A DNA stretch of 64,000 nucleotides from Gigantopelta aegis (Eukaryota; Mollusca; Gastropoda; Neomphalida; Peltospiridae). Made by a program: the position numbers and the translations under genes. Where the stretch lies: positions 31,829,554-31,893,553 of the forward strand of contig NC_054704.1 in the NCBI RefSeq assembly GCF_016097555.1. The letters run 5' to 3'. The first letter of the stretch is position 1; every line of letters starts with the position of its first letter. Under the pieces are notes generated by a model. It did not search any database. It was not told the DNA's origin and worked only from the letters and a program-made list of their open reading frames with translations. Shown here piece after piece: positions 1 through 10,342 of the stretch.

Positions 1-193
1 ATACTCCTCGCCGAGTTCAGTGGAATTCACTGCCTACTTTTTTCCCCCTCAAAAACAGCTTCTTATAATGTAATGAACTTCCTGAATATGTGGCAAATAG
101 AAGAACTTTAGTGTGCAAATAAATATATACATAATATATGGTAGATACCACTGTTACCGTTTCACAAGAAAATGTTTTGCTTAGAAACTATAC

Positions 194-1512
194 CTCTGTT
201 TCTGTTCCATTTCTGGTTTTGTATTGCTGTTCTAAAGCATGTACTTTCTGTTCACTAATTTGATCTGTGTCAGCAATGATGTAGTAGCGTGGGGAGTATT
301 TTGATCCAATTTTGTCAACAAGACAAAGCATCTCTCTTGTATGTCCACCTGTTAAAAACAAATTGCACAAATACTTTACGACATATATTTTTGCAGTTAA
401 TTCAGTCTTTGATCTGCATGTACGTCTAAACAAATCAGCCTTCTGTCATTATACATGTGTTAAATAACACAACTACAATGTATGTTGCCTCATGACTGGT
501 TCACCAAAAGTTCATCAAGGGGTGCGATGAAGCCCAGTCGATAGTCCATTGGTCTATTTCTCAATCCAGCCAGTGCATAACGACTGGTATATCAAAGGTC
601 GTGGTATGTACTATCTTGTCTGTGGGGTGGTGCATGTAAAAAAAATCCCTTGCTACTAATAAAAAAATGTAGTGGGTTTCCCCTATAAGACTATATTTAA
701 GAATTACCTAATGTTTGACATCCACTATTGCAGGGTTTCTGCCAGAGGGTAAAACAGGTATGGTACCATACCCAAATGTTTTGGCAAATTTTATTTTTTT
801 AAGTTAACCTTTTGACAAAATTAATGACTCTTATCATTACAGTAAGATTTTCTTAAACTTAACCCATTTTCTTTCTGGGGAAGCCCAACCCCCATACCCT
901 CTGTTGACTGTTTGCATTCAAAATTCATAGCGCCATACCCAAAAATTTCTTTCTAGCAGAAACGCTGAATAGCCAATGATTATTAAATCAATGTGCTCTA
1001 GTCGTATCATTAAATAAAAGAAATTTTACTTTTGGTAGTTGGTCAAGATAAACCCTGCCAGATACGTTATCTTGTCTTGATAAACTAATGTATTGGAAAA
1101 GCTAGTCCAATGGACATAGGCTACTACATATAAAATGTTGACTTAATGTGCGCCTAGTTCATCAAGATTAACCTCGCGTGTAAGCACAAGGCATTTGCAT
1201 GCGAGGTTATTAATCTTGATGAACAAAATGTGCGCCCTGCACTATGGAAAAACCATTGGATGATTGGTCTTGGTTAAAATACTGAAGTGTTTCAGTTGTT
1301 GTTATTGTTTTTGTTTTTTATTTCACATACATTTTACTGAAGTAATTTATCCATTTACCTGATCCAATAACGATCATAACTGACGATGAACTGGTTGTTC
1401 GCAAAATTTGTCGTTCCTTTCGTTTTATACATTTTTTATAAATAAAATAAAATAATAACATAATGGCTACAATAGTTATCAAAGTAGTGTCAGCTACTTT
1501 ATTATCTTGCAT
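194..1512 (-). CDS. ALG14: ALG14, UDP-GlcNAc transferase subunit (5' two exons only)
   Basis: Two coding exons on the minus strand, 1359-1512 and 194-348, are joined by a GT-AG intron that splits a glycine codon. They give 103 residues: an N-terminal membrane segment (about residues 9-26, LITIVAIMLLFYFIYKK), a basic stretch, then the hallmark VMIVIGSGGHTREM and YSPRYYIIADTDQIS motifs. In this family the protein is the ER membrane anchor that recruits ALG13. Together they add the second GlcNAc to dolichol-PP-GlcNAc on the cytosolic face of the ER, an early step of N-glycan assembly. Exon 2 ends in phase 0 with a good donor (GAG|GTATAG), so the remaining exons lie left of position 1, outside the window. 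The start is the first ATG of exon 1. The gene is transcribed away from TLCD4. Identity is strong; the 5' UTR and promoter were not resolved. Confidence 0.93.
519..1032 (+). mobile_element. tRNA-derived SINE, head A + tail A, interrupted
   Basis: Degenerate copy in ALG14 intron 1. It carries the shared SINE core (CAGTGCATAACGACTGGTAT, then the 'ctatcttgtctgtgggg' block) and the tail ending 'aatcaatgtgctctagtcgtatcattaaa'. The tail is split by a separate insertion at 731-967. Confidence 0.8.
731..967. mobile_element. 237-bp MITE, hAT-like ends
   Basis: The ends are inverted repeats, CAGGGTTTCTGCCAG on the left and CTAGCAGAAACGCTG on the right. The element sits inside the tail of the SINE at 519-1032 and so is younger than it. 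No coding capacity. CAGGG-type ends suggest hAT, but no clean 8-bp target duplication is visible. Confidence 0.6.
1155..1226. repeat. 72-bp hairpin insertion with 10-bp direct repeats
   Basis: The arms GTTCATCAAGATTAACCTCG and CGAGGTTATTAATCTTGATG pair over about 23 bp around a short loop. The direct repeat AATGTGCGCC occurs immediately outside, at 1145-1154 and 1227-1236. This is the structure of a tiny foldback transposon insertion. A 9-10 bp duplication is typical of Mutator-like elements, but that assignment is inference. Confidence 0.65.
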
Positions 1513-1706
1513 GTCTGAATTTTGCTAAAATATAAGTCTACTACTAAATGTTACTGATTGTCGACAGATCTGCAATGGATCTAAAACTTTCAAAATGAAA
1601 ATGAAACAAGCGTCTCTAGAAGGTGAAGGTCGCATTTAGCAAATGTCTCGATAAATACAAATGATTTAGAGTGTCTGCACGGAAACTAAATGCAACCTCG
1701 GACAAG

Positions 1707-1742
1707 TAAAAGTTTGTTTTGGGAACGACACCACTAGAGCAC

Positions 1743-1786
<44 letters not shown>

Positions 1787-1925
1787 GTTGGCTGATCAAT
1801 CGATTAATCATCGGCTACTATATGTCAAACGCTACTAGATGTCATTTTAAAAACATGATGGATCATTTAAATGCACTTTCTCAGACAGGACAGCACATAC
1901 CACAGCCTTCAGTTACCAGGGAACA
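1707..1925 (-). mobile_element. SINE (head/tail A type), degraded, with microsatellite
   Basis: Read on the minus strand this is the tail-A SINE: 'gacaccactagagcacattgat' at the 3' side and 'acaggacagcacataccaca' in the core. It lies just upstream of ALG14 exon 1. Confidence 0.7.
1743..1782 (+). repeat. (ATTG)10 microsatellite
   Basis: Ten uninterrupted ATTG units followed by two GTTG units. The array has grown from the ATTGATT of the SINE tail in which it sits. Confidence 0.97.
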
Positions 1926-1980
1926 ATATCAATAATAAATGTACATGATACATGTTGAAACTTAATTTTAAACTTTGAAA

Positions 1981-2373
1981 CACCCTTGCTTTGGCTTCGT
2001 ACACAACAAATGTAACATATTTCGTAAAAGGTACAATGTTCTAATCACAAGGATTCTTCAAACACATTTTGCATTGCAAATTTTCCAGCGTTCTTAAAAC
2101 GGAAACGTCGTGTACCTAGTTTATTTTAAGTTGGTGTAAAGTGAGGTCATTCAAATTAAATATTATAGTTGTACGTATTATTACAATGCTTCGCCACATT
2201 AAACTAAAACTGGTCTACTAACCGTGACCCCTGTCAAAATTTTATATCAAGCAGACAACGCTGTTCAAGTTTAATCTTTAAAAGATGAAAGAAATATTGT
2301 CAAATATATTATGTAAAAAAAAATTACCTTTGAATATGTTATATTTATTGTGTACGAAGCCAAAACAAGGGTG
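1981..2373. mobile_element. 393-bp inverted-repeat element (MITE), family unknown
   Basis: The left end begins CACCCTTGCTTTGGCTTCGT and the right end is its reverse complement with one mismatch; the matching arms are at least 26 bp. The interior (from about 2100) is clearly related to 12940-13290 in TLCD4 intron 2. No coding region. No target duplication was recognised. Confidence 0.65.
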
Positions 2374-2404
2374 CGAAGAGTGACTGTCAAGTTTCAGAAA
2401 AAAA

Positions 2405-2510
2405 CTTTATTTATTATGATTATTATTATTATTATTATTTATATTAGTTTTATTAAAAAAAATTATTATTATTATTTTTTTTTTTTTTTTATTATTAAAA
2501 ATAAATAAGT
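2405..2510. repeat. Low-complexity ATT/poly-T tract
   Basis: Runs of ATT triplets, a poly-T stretch and TTATTA units. Simple sequence with no other signal. Confidence 0.9.
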
Positions 2511-3340
2511 GTGTCCTTCAAACGACATATTACGCTCCTAACCGTAATCCATGTTCGGATTAAGTTCGTATTAGGACATGCGCAGAATCCTATGACCATA
2601 CTATGTATCGGAAAGATTGAAAGAAACAACGAACAAACAAATCAATAACATTATTTCCACTAATAAAAAATGACGAATTAGTACAATACTGTTTACGGTT
2701 ATTTATTTCCTTTCTTTTTTTGTTGGTTGCCAATCACTATTTTGACTTTTATTTTATTTAATTTTTACCCTATTTTTGGATATGATTCTTGTCAATTCTT
2801 TTCCAATCTTTCTGGTAATTAGTTCAACCTTTTGGAGTTCAGTCTACTGTTTTTCACAAAATGTTTGCAATTTTTTTTGACTGTTACCCACAGTGGTTAT
2901 GCCGTTTAACGTGTAGCGTAAAAGCCAGTCTATCAAGCGTTAGCGACAAACAGTTGGCTGAACTTAGACCCTTAATATTGTTAATACTTCCGGTTTTATT
3001 TTGTAATTTTGTAAATTCTGCACAAACGTGGCTTTGACACAATCTGTCAAAATTATTTGTTTGGTAAGTTATTTGGTAGTTACGGATTTAACACTTAAAT
3101 GGACTAATCTCACTGTTCTGACTAACAATTTGACAAAATATACCACGTTCCTCTAATGTTAGTTTAATCTTGCAACTGCAAGCTGTTTCTTTGTTGGACC
3201 CAGTGGATATATTGAGTTGTTTCGCCCCCTTTTTAACAGTTACAACTTCTCCCGAGTCGTTTTGACCCGAAGAATATTAATAAATATAAATATAGTAACT
3301 GAAAACATTAAAATGGGTGTTGGTAATTGTTAGCATGCTT
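2511..3340. other. Intergenic, nothing recognised
   Basis: Part of the ALG14-TLCD4 intergenic space. No coding exon or recognised repeat was found. An untranslated first exon of TLCD4 may lie somewhere between here and 10318, but none can be pointed to. Confidence 0.5.
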
Positions 3341-3348
3341 TCATCTAA

Positions 3349-3445
3349 GCAGAGCTCTTACCTGAAATCAGGCTCATTGGACTATTTCTCATTCCAGTCA
3401 CTGAGTCAGTGCACTACAACTGGTATCGTCAACAACTGGTATCGT
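3349..3445 (+). repeat. SINE head remnant
   Basis: Contains 'ggctcattggactatttctcattccag' and 'cagtgcactacaactggtat', matching the head-A SINE core. The piece 'aactggtatcgtc' is duplicated in tandem before the copy is lost. Confidence 0.6.
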
Positions 3446-4130
3446 CAACGTCCCTAACTGCGTTGTGCTTCAAATTGTGTTCACTTTGTTTTCTCATGCA
3501 CGGTTCACGCAGTCAACATCCGATTTATTGTCATCGGCATGTCGTTCATTTATGAGGTTTTTCTTCACAGTTCAGGAACATTTTTATAAACAATAAAGTT
3601 GAGAAAAGTAAGTATCTAAATATAAACCCCTAAAACCATTAATTTTACTAAGTCGTTTTTATTTATTTATTAAAATTGACCGATATCGGGTGCACATGAC
3701 TTGTAGAAATTGACTTAAAATGGAGAAAGATGAATTAACTTTCAGTGCGTGTTACATGACCTCACACGTGCCAGATCAACAAGGCCAAAGAATTTAATTT
3801 TTACGATTTTTAAGACCCCTGTTGTTAGAATTTGTTTTCAATTATTATATTCGATCTGCAAAAGATATGCTACATTTTTGTGCCTCTGTTGTAGTGAATA
3901 GTATTCATAATCCATTCATAACAGTTGTAAATAATTTTGAGTATATAAATTGTGTTAATTTAGAATCAATTCATTAAAAAAATTATATTTTACAAACTAT
4001 TCGCAGGTATGAACGTAATGCCTATCAGTATTGACATCAAGTGTGAGCGATGTGTGTTGATAAAACGCGGACCGGATCAGAACGCTTGATAAATTGAATT
4101 TTTCCTTTAAAAAAATTAATAAATTAAGTG
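3446..4130 (+). repeat. Dispersed repeat, copy 1 of a ~0.65-kb family
   Basis: Matches 37080-37700 along its length. Shared blocks include 'catgcacggttcacgcagtcaacatcc' with 'ttcttcacagttc', 'tgtagaaattgacttaaaatgg', 'ccagatcaacaaggc' and 'ttttacaaactattc'. Part of it (about 180 bp) also matches, in reverse, the interior of the TTAA-flanked element at 32854-33683. No coding potential. Confidence 0.75.
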
Positions 4131-4463
4131 TTCGGCAACTGTACATAATTAAGAAACATATATTTTTTCGTGTAGTTGCCTTAAAAATTGAAAATGACGA
4201 ACCGCACATGCGCAGTACAATACTTTTTGCAAACGCATGCGCCTGAACACAGTTAGAAACGTCGAACCCTTTCCTGTTTAATTGAGGGTGTTTCACTTTT
4301 ATTTATTAGAATGGATTTGTTTTACGTCCACATTGTTGATTTTTTACGTGACTTGATTGCAATTTATTTTGTTTTACGTATTGTAGCTGGAAAATTTAGA
4401 ATAGTATTTCCGTAAATATCATATTCGTGTTTTTGCCATTAGGTGAACGCAGTTTGGGACGTC

Positions 4464-4705
4464 GATGGTATATCAAAGGCCATGGTATGTGTTATCCTGT
4501 CTGTGGAATGGTGCATATAAAAGATCCCTTGCTACTGATGAAAAAAATGTAGCGCATTTCCTTTCTAAGACTATTGCGGGACACATTAAGGCAATACTTT
4601 TTTCTCTGGACTACTCTGAGACTATGTCAGAATTACCAAATGTTTGATTAATGATGATTAATAAATCAATGTGGTCTGGTGGTGTCATTAAACACAAACT
4701 TTAAA
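4464..4705 (+). mobile_element. SINE core plus tail A, 5' truncated
   Basis: Begins inside the core ('ggtatatcaaaggccatgg'), continues through 'ctgtctgtggaatggtgcatat' and ends 'aatcaatgtggtctggtggtgtcattaaa'. The short ORF across it is SINE-derived. Confidence 0.8.
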
Positions 4706-5570
4706 CATTTAAACTACCTCAAGTCAAATACAAAGAACCGGGCTATCCCTAAAACCAGTCTGTTTATTTACTCTTGAATATTGTAATTTTTTAAACTACT
4801 GTTTTGCAAAGGGAAATCGAAATGACAACAATACAAATGTCACCTACCTGCAGATATGTATGTTTATGGTACTGTTAATTCAATACAAATAAAGTCCATT
4901 GGTACAGTACTGGCATCAATAAAAACATTTCAAACACAGTGCTTATAAAAAAAAAAGCATGGCGCCTGAACAGCGTTTTGTAGAGAGTGAACAATAATTC
5001 TTATTACATCATATCCAAATAGATAATGTTTTCTTTTTGGTGCATTTTAATTAGTTTTATTGGATAAAAAGCCATTTACTTGTAAAATGTGTGAATTCTT
5101 GGAACAAGATTACCCTTCTTTTTTTTTAACTTTTATCTAGAACATATAGTGTTTAATATCACTAAAGGCAATATTTCAGGAAACTGAACATAATCACCAA
5201 TCATGGATTCATAACGACCATTATGGATTTCGATAGAAGTTGAATATGGTAAAACATTAATAGACCGGTTCACAGTTAGCCAAGGAAACTATGTGTCTGA
5301 TGTATCAGCACACTCTGTATTTTGCATAAGTTTACTTAGGATGTTGTCAGTGTTTTTTATGCAAATTAAAGCTTAATTAGTTTTTAATGGTTAATCCCCA
5401 GATGAAAATCAAGTATCGACATCTAGATATTGTTACAGTTGCAGTAAAAAATTATTTGAATTACCAATAATTATATCATAACTTAAAAAATCATTCACAT
5501 GTTTTCTTGTATATAAAAATGAAATAGGTCAGCCTTGTTGATATTACAAATTGACAAAACCAGTCTGTAA
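4706..5570. other. Intergenic, nothing recognised
   Basis: AT-rich sequence without coding exons or recognised repeats. Confidence 0.5.
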
Positions 5571-5573
5571 ACT

Positions 5574-5932
5574 TACTTACTTACTTACTTACGCCCATTG
5601 TCCCTCCTGGGGCATAGGCCATCGACAACAGCTCTCCAGAGTCTTCTGTCCTGGGCTCATGTTTCCAGCTGTCTCCACATATAGCCTGTCTTTTTGGTGA
5701 TCACCTGGAGATCCCTTCGGGCGGCCTCCTTGTTTTTTTGCCGTGTGGGTTCCATGTCGGAGCATGCCTGGTGGTGATAGTTGATGATGGCTTCCGGAGC
5801 ATGTGACCAGTCCATCCAATGATATTATTATTTCATCTTCGGCAGTCAGTCAGTGCATCCTCTTCCACAAGTCAGTGTTAATGATGGTGCCTGGCTGGTG
5901 GATCTGGATGACTCTTAGACCGTTCTACTTTC
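5574..5932 (-). mobile_element. LINE 3' end (reverse-transcriptase C-terminus)
   Basis: On the minus strand the sequence encodes the tail of a non-LTR retrotransposon ORF2: MDWSHAPEAIINYHHQACS, a DMEPTRQKNKEAARRD stretch, then after one in-frame stop WRAVVDGLCPRRDNGRK and a terminal stop. A run of TAAG units (5574-5594 as CTTA) follows as a 3' tail. The W-V-GLC-RG-GRK ending is familiar from invertebrate LINEs. The exact clade was not determined. 5' truncated and dead. Confidence 0.8.
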
Positions 5933-6205
5933 TAGTCTGTAAACACCTTTCCCATATTTGTTTAATGTGATTGATCAACAGTATAACTCTTTTCAGTTGG
6001 TCTTTTTTTTCCAAACTGAAAAAATAATTAAAACTGAAACTGCACAATGTCGACCTTTCATGACAACGTATTTGTTTTGGGAGCACCTTTTTGAGCAAAT
6101 AATAAAATATATATTTTAAAAAAGGTATCAATTATTTTTGTGCACATTACAGTTATGTAACATTGCATTCTAGCATCATACTGAATACCACTTCTATGCA
6201 TACCT

Positions 6206-6490
6206 AGGGCTCGAACTTTATGATTGCACCAACGACAATTGCCGTCATTGAAATATAAATTGCCATAGGGACTTTTGTGCCATAGGTAAAGCTTCTTAAC
6301 AATGACAAAATGTATACACCTGCTGAACATTATGTGTCAGCATTTAACACTTGCACATTTAGAATATGTCTACATACAGCAAAAAAAAAATAGCCATAGG
6401 CAGTCTCAAAATTGCAGTCATTGGGCTGATTTATACACAGGAATTCTGTTTAAAATTGATGTGGGAGACAAATTCTTAAGTTTGAGTCTT
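6206..6490. mobile_element. CAGGGCTCGAA-family MITE, 8-bp target duplication
   Basis: Ends are (T)AGGGCTCGAAC and, inverted, TTAAGTTTGAGTCTT. The 8-mer GCATACCT stands on both sides (6198-6205 and 6491-6498), as expected for hAT-type insertion. The interior 'gtctacatacagcaaa' and 'gccataggcag' match the copies at 8573, 13513 and 15746. Confidence 0.8.
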
Positions 6491-6498
6491 GCATACCT

Positions 6499-7507
6499 AA
6501 TACACTTTATATACGTGGAAAATAAAACATGTAATTTATAAATAAGACTTCAAAACAATAAACAATGTATCCCAGTCTCATCTGCCAATAGAATGGTCAG
6601 ATTAATTTCATTAAAAATAACATGATTCACTGACCAAAATATGAGTATGTTTTGGTGGGTACATTTTGATATGGATATGTTTTAACAAAAATTGGGTACT
6701 TTTTGGTTGGGTGTTTTTGAGTTTGAGTATGTTTTGACCAGCTCCCAAAATTAACAACAAGAACATAAAAGAAATTAATTTTAATAAATAAAAGTGTTTC
6801 CCCATGGATCAAATAAACAGGAAAAATGTCTTTTACTTAAAAATATGTTATAACTCATGCATTAAAAAAATGTACTTGTACTTTGGTGATACACTCAACA
6901 TCATATAAAGATTAAATTACACGTCAGCACATTTTAATGTAAGGATAATTTGATGTGTAACATACATGACATTGTATAATTAGTTTGACTCTTAGTTGAG
7001 AGAAAGAAAACCTGCTGCCGCCAAATATTTATGAGATATTTTATATGTTCAATTTCCGACAGGTAGAACAGTACAGATATACCAGTAGTGGGGCACTGAT
7101 TGGGATGGTTAAAAAAACCACCCAAGTCCATCACGGATAATCAATCTTGTGACCTGTAGCAGGGCTCTAAATAGGAAGTAAACTATGAACTGCTGTTATT
7201 TTTCAAAAGAGCAGGTAAAAAAACAACGTTCTACTAAAAATAATAAATATATTATATGACATGCAGGAAATAGACCACATGGGGTGAGGGGGAAGGTCTG
7301 GTATAGTGTGAGAAAAAAAAACAGGACCTATGAGTCTCACTGGCTCTAATGTATTTTAGAGCATTGTGGAATTAAACTACACCAGAATCACAAGCTAAAT
7401 AGCCCCCATGATTTAGAGTTTACTGTTATGTTTTAACCCTGCTGTAGTTTGTTTAACATTGGTTTGACTGTGGTTGAAACAGATTTTGTTAAATTGAGTT
7501 GACCAAA
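6499..7507. other. Intergenic, nothing recognised
   Basis: AT-rich sequence. Several short minus-strand ORFs (e.g. 6934-7134) show no protein-like features. Confidence 0.5.
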
Positions 7508-7816
7508 AACTTTTTTTATTAACAACACCACTGGAGCACATTGATTTAGTAATCATTAGCTATTGGGTGTCAAAAATTTGATAATTTTAACATATAGTCT
7601 TAGAGAGGAAACCCGTTACATTTTTCCATTAGTAGCAGGAGATCTTTTACATGTACCATCCCACAGACAGGATAGAACATACCACGACCTTTGATACATC
7701 AGTCATGGTGCACTGGCTGGAACGAGAAATAGCCCAATGGGCCCACCGATGGGATCAATCCCAAACCGACTGCGCATCAAGCGAACACTTTACCACTGGG
7801 CTACGTCCCGTCCCTT
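7508..7816 (-). mobile_element. SINE, head A + tail A, near full length
   Basis: Minus-oriented. The reverse complement begins 'gggacgtagcccagtggtaaag' (tRNA A-box-like) with a B-box-like GGGATTGATCCC. It runs through the core and ends 'tcaatgtgctccagtggtgttgttaataaa'. A good representative of the A/A type. Confidence 0.88.
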
Positions 7817-8267
7817 AAATTGACCATTACAAATACAGAGCTGTATGACCAGATTTTGAAAGGTGGTCACATGTAGTTGTTACCAGCAGCTAAGCTTTGT
7901 CAGGTGGCTGATACTGTGCTGATAACACCTATAATAGTTGCATAAATATGATAAGGGAACAACAGACCTAAAACCATGTTTGAAAGGTCACCATTGCTGA
8001 TAGTATACTACTCAAGACAAGTTAAGTGTCATATAAGTTAATGTCTGTCAAATTTACCGTACCGTTACGTTGATAAGTACAAAATTAATAGCAATAATCT
8101 TTGGCCAGTTCAGGTTACCAAAAGCATGCAAAGCAAAATCAGTACTGGAGACAGGTGAGGAAAATGTTAGACTAGTTGTGAGTAGCCAGAAGTAAAAAAA
8201 ATCAAAAGTCCAGCACAACACTGCTATAACAGTTGAAACCACCTCTTGCTTGTAGACCATCAACACA
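7817..8267. other. Intergenic, nothing recognised
   Basis: No coding exon or repeat recognised. It abuts the Tc1/mariner fragment on its right. Confidence 0.45.
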
Positions 8268-8550
8268 GTGTCATCGCATGCTGTTGATTAGATGTTGAAA
8301 AAACTGCTGGGTATAGCTGCTAGTCTGCTTGGAGGAATTGTACCAATTTTTTTAACCTTTGCTGGTTGCCTATGACTGTCTTTTACTTGTCTTCCCAATT
8401 TGTCCCAGGTATGTTCAATAGATGACAAATCTGGAGAGAATGCTGGCCAATCCATATGATGGACACTATTTTGTGTGAGGAAATCTCTGGCATGGTGGTG
8501 TCAGGCATTGTGATCTTGCAAAACAGCTCCAGGACCAATTTAAGACAAGT
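8268..8550 (-). mobile_element. Tc1/mariner transposase fragment (C-terminal third)
   Basis: The minus-strand translation shows GPGAVLQDHNA, then after an in-frame TGA MDWPAFSPDLSSIEHTWDKL followed by GRQVKDSH. These match the second aspartate block and the glutamate block of a DD34E transposase, and resemble the copy at 59486-61040. No intact reading frame and no terminal repeats remain, so it is an old fragment. Confidence 0.8.
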
Positions 8551-8572
8551 AAAATATCTGAATGGTACAGAT

Positions 8573-8876
8573 ACGCAGAGCTTAACAGCAGCAATTGCCA
8601 TTGTTGAGGTATAAATTGCCATAGGTTTGGAGTATCACTGATGGCACTTTTATGGTGCTGGATAAAAATTTACTGCTGTAAGTAAAGTTTCTCAACGACT
8701 GCAAAATGTACATACTGCCAGTATTTAACATTTGTACATTTCGAATATGTCTACATACAGCAAATTAACATTTTAGTCATGTTTATTTGCTGCAAAAGTC
8801 ACTTTAAAAAAAGGTTGTTTTACCTATGTCAATTTAAAAAGAGAGTGTCTTAGGTAATATTCTTAAGTTCGAGCAT
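8573..8876. mobile_element. CAGGGCTCGAA-family MITE, degenerate
   Basis: Shares 'attgccattgttgaggtataaattgcc', 'tatgtctacatacagcaaa' and the right end 'ttcttaagttcgagc' with the better copies. The left end is decayed. Confidence 0.65.
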
Positions 8877-8897
8877 TGGCTTTATATGCCAAAAAGG

Positions 8898-9290
8898 AAA
8901 GAAAGAAAGAAAGAAGTGTTTTATTTAACGACGCACTCAACACGTTTTATTTACGGTTATATGGCGTCAGACATATGGTTCAGGACCACACAGATTTTGA
9001 GAGGAAACCCGCTGTCGCCACTACATGGGCTACTCTTCCGATTGGCAGCAAGTGATCTTTTATTTGCGCTTCCCACAGGCAGGATAGCACAAACCATGGC
9101 CTTTGTTGAACCAGTTATGGATCACTGGTCGGTGCAAGTGGTTTACACCTACCCATTGAGCCTTGCGGAGCACTCACTCAGGGTTTGGAGTCGGTATCTG
9201 GATTAAAAATCCCATGCCTCGACTGGGATCCGAACCCAGTACCTACCAGCCTGTAAACCGATGGCCTGCCACGACGCCACCGAGGCCGGT
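8898..9290 (-). mobile_element. SINE, head B + tail B, full length, exact target duplication
   Basis: The reverse complement starts ACCGGCCTCGGTGGCGTCGT with a B box GGTTCGGATCCC and ends 'cgtcgttaaataaaacacttctttc'. The direct repeat CCAAAAAGG flanks it (8889-8897, 9291-9299). The 106-codon ORF across it is a by-product of the SINE sequence, since it recurs in other copies. Confidence 0.93.
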
Positions 9291-9299
9291 CCAAAAAGG

Positions 9300-9825
9300 A
9301 CTACATACACTGCACATGTAATCCATAATGGTGGTCATAAAGTGCAGATAACATGTTATTCGTACAATGCAATCACTTTGATTACACCTCTTTAGTGTGT
9401 CAATCTGACATTTAAAAAAAACTACAACCAAAAAACAATATCCATATATTTAGTTGCATATTATGAAGATAATTTGCATAACAGATTAATCTTTGTTCCA
9501 GTTTTATTTCATTTATAGGTCAAAAATGGTTATTAGAATAGTTTTTTGTTGTCAAAGTAAAATACATTCCTAAACTCTTAACCTGTTTTGAGTAGTATAT
9601 GACACAATTAATTTCCTATACCCATACTAGCAGTTTATCTCACAGAGATTATGGACTATGTTTGTGTGTGTTTGTGTCTTTGTCAGTAACCCACTGTTTT
9701 CCAGATTGATCACAGGTATATGTGGATATCTTGTCTTTTTGTAGTGTTATACTTTGTCTTTTCATATTGTGCATTATCAAATCAAATACATGTATTGTTT
9801 TTGTTTTTTGTAGTAGTTTTGTGTT
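9300..9825. other. Intergenic, nothing recognised
   Basis: AT-rich sequence upstream of the LINE 3' end. No exon recognised. Confidence 0.5.
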
Positions 9826-9827
9826 TT

Positions 9828-9863
<36 letters not shown>

Positions 9864-10180
9864 TCTTTATTTATAGAAGGTAGCTTAATTAGTAATAGAC
9901 TATTCTCCCTTGAGGCCTCAATAATTACAACAATAATATCTAAAACAAAACCCCCAAAACATACATTTATGTAAAATATAATAATTATATGTATACATAA
10001 CCATGAAAGATGTTAAAACATAATAAACAGTAGAGTAATTATGTTTTAAAGAAGTGCTTGAAATTGTTGGGGGTTTTCTTTCTTAAATATATTTAAAGTA
10101 GTAAATTTTTTAATATCATTAGGTAAACTCTTCAAGATACCAACTCCAGAAAATTGGAAGCTTTTGTTTGTGTGCCCTAT
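9828..10180 (-). mobile_element. LINE 3' end with (TTA)n tail
   Basis: The minus-strand reading gives FSGVGILKSLPNDIKKFTTL then NIFKKENPQQFQALL, the usual last segment of a reverse-transcriptase ORF ('W..LP..I.....FK'). It is followed by 3' UTR and a run of ATT/AAT triplets (9828-9861), like the microsatellite tails of CR1- or L2-type LINEs. 5' truncated. It lies just upstream of TLCD4 exon 1. Confidence 0.7.
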
Positions 10181-10342
10181 TGTCATGGATCTAACATATT
10201 TCCATCATCAGTGCTAATCGTTTATGTGTTTCATCTTTCAGTATATGCAAATTTTGTTGAATTCTTTCATATTGTTGTGTAGCTTTTTATTTTTTAAAAT
10301 GTTTTCTTTACTTTCAGTATATAATGTGTTAGTGTGTCCGTG

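Noticed and set aside
8886-9206. 106-codon ORF; similar ORFs at 19610-19828, 33934-34167, 16258-16467 and 34082-34264
   Set aside because: All arise from the head B/tail B SINE sequence and repeat the same peptides (e.g. [16 protein letters not shown]) in both orientations; not a protein family.
9183-9290. tRNA-like A and B boxes in head B SINEs considered as a tRNA gene
   Set aside because: No complete acceptor stem or anticodon arm; the sequence is the tRNA-derived head of a repeated SINE.
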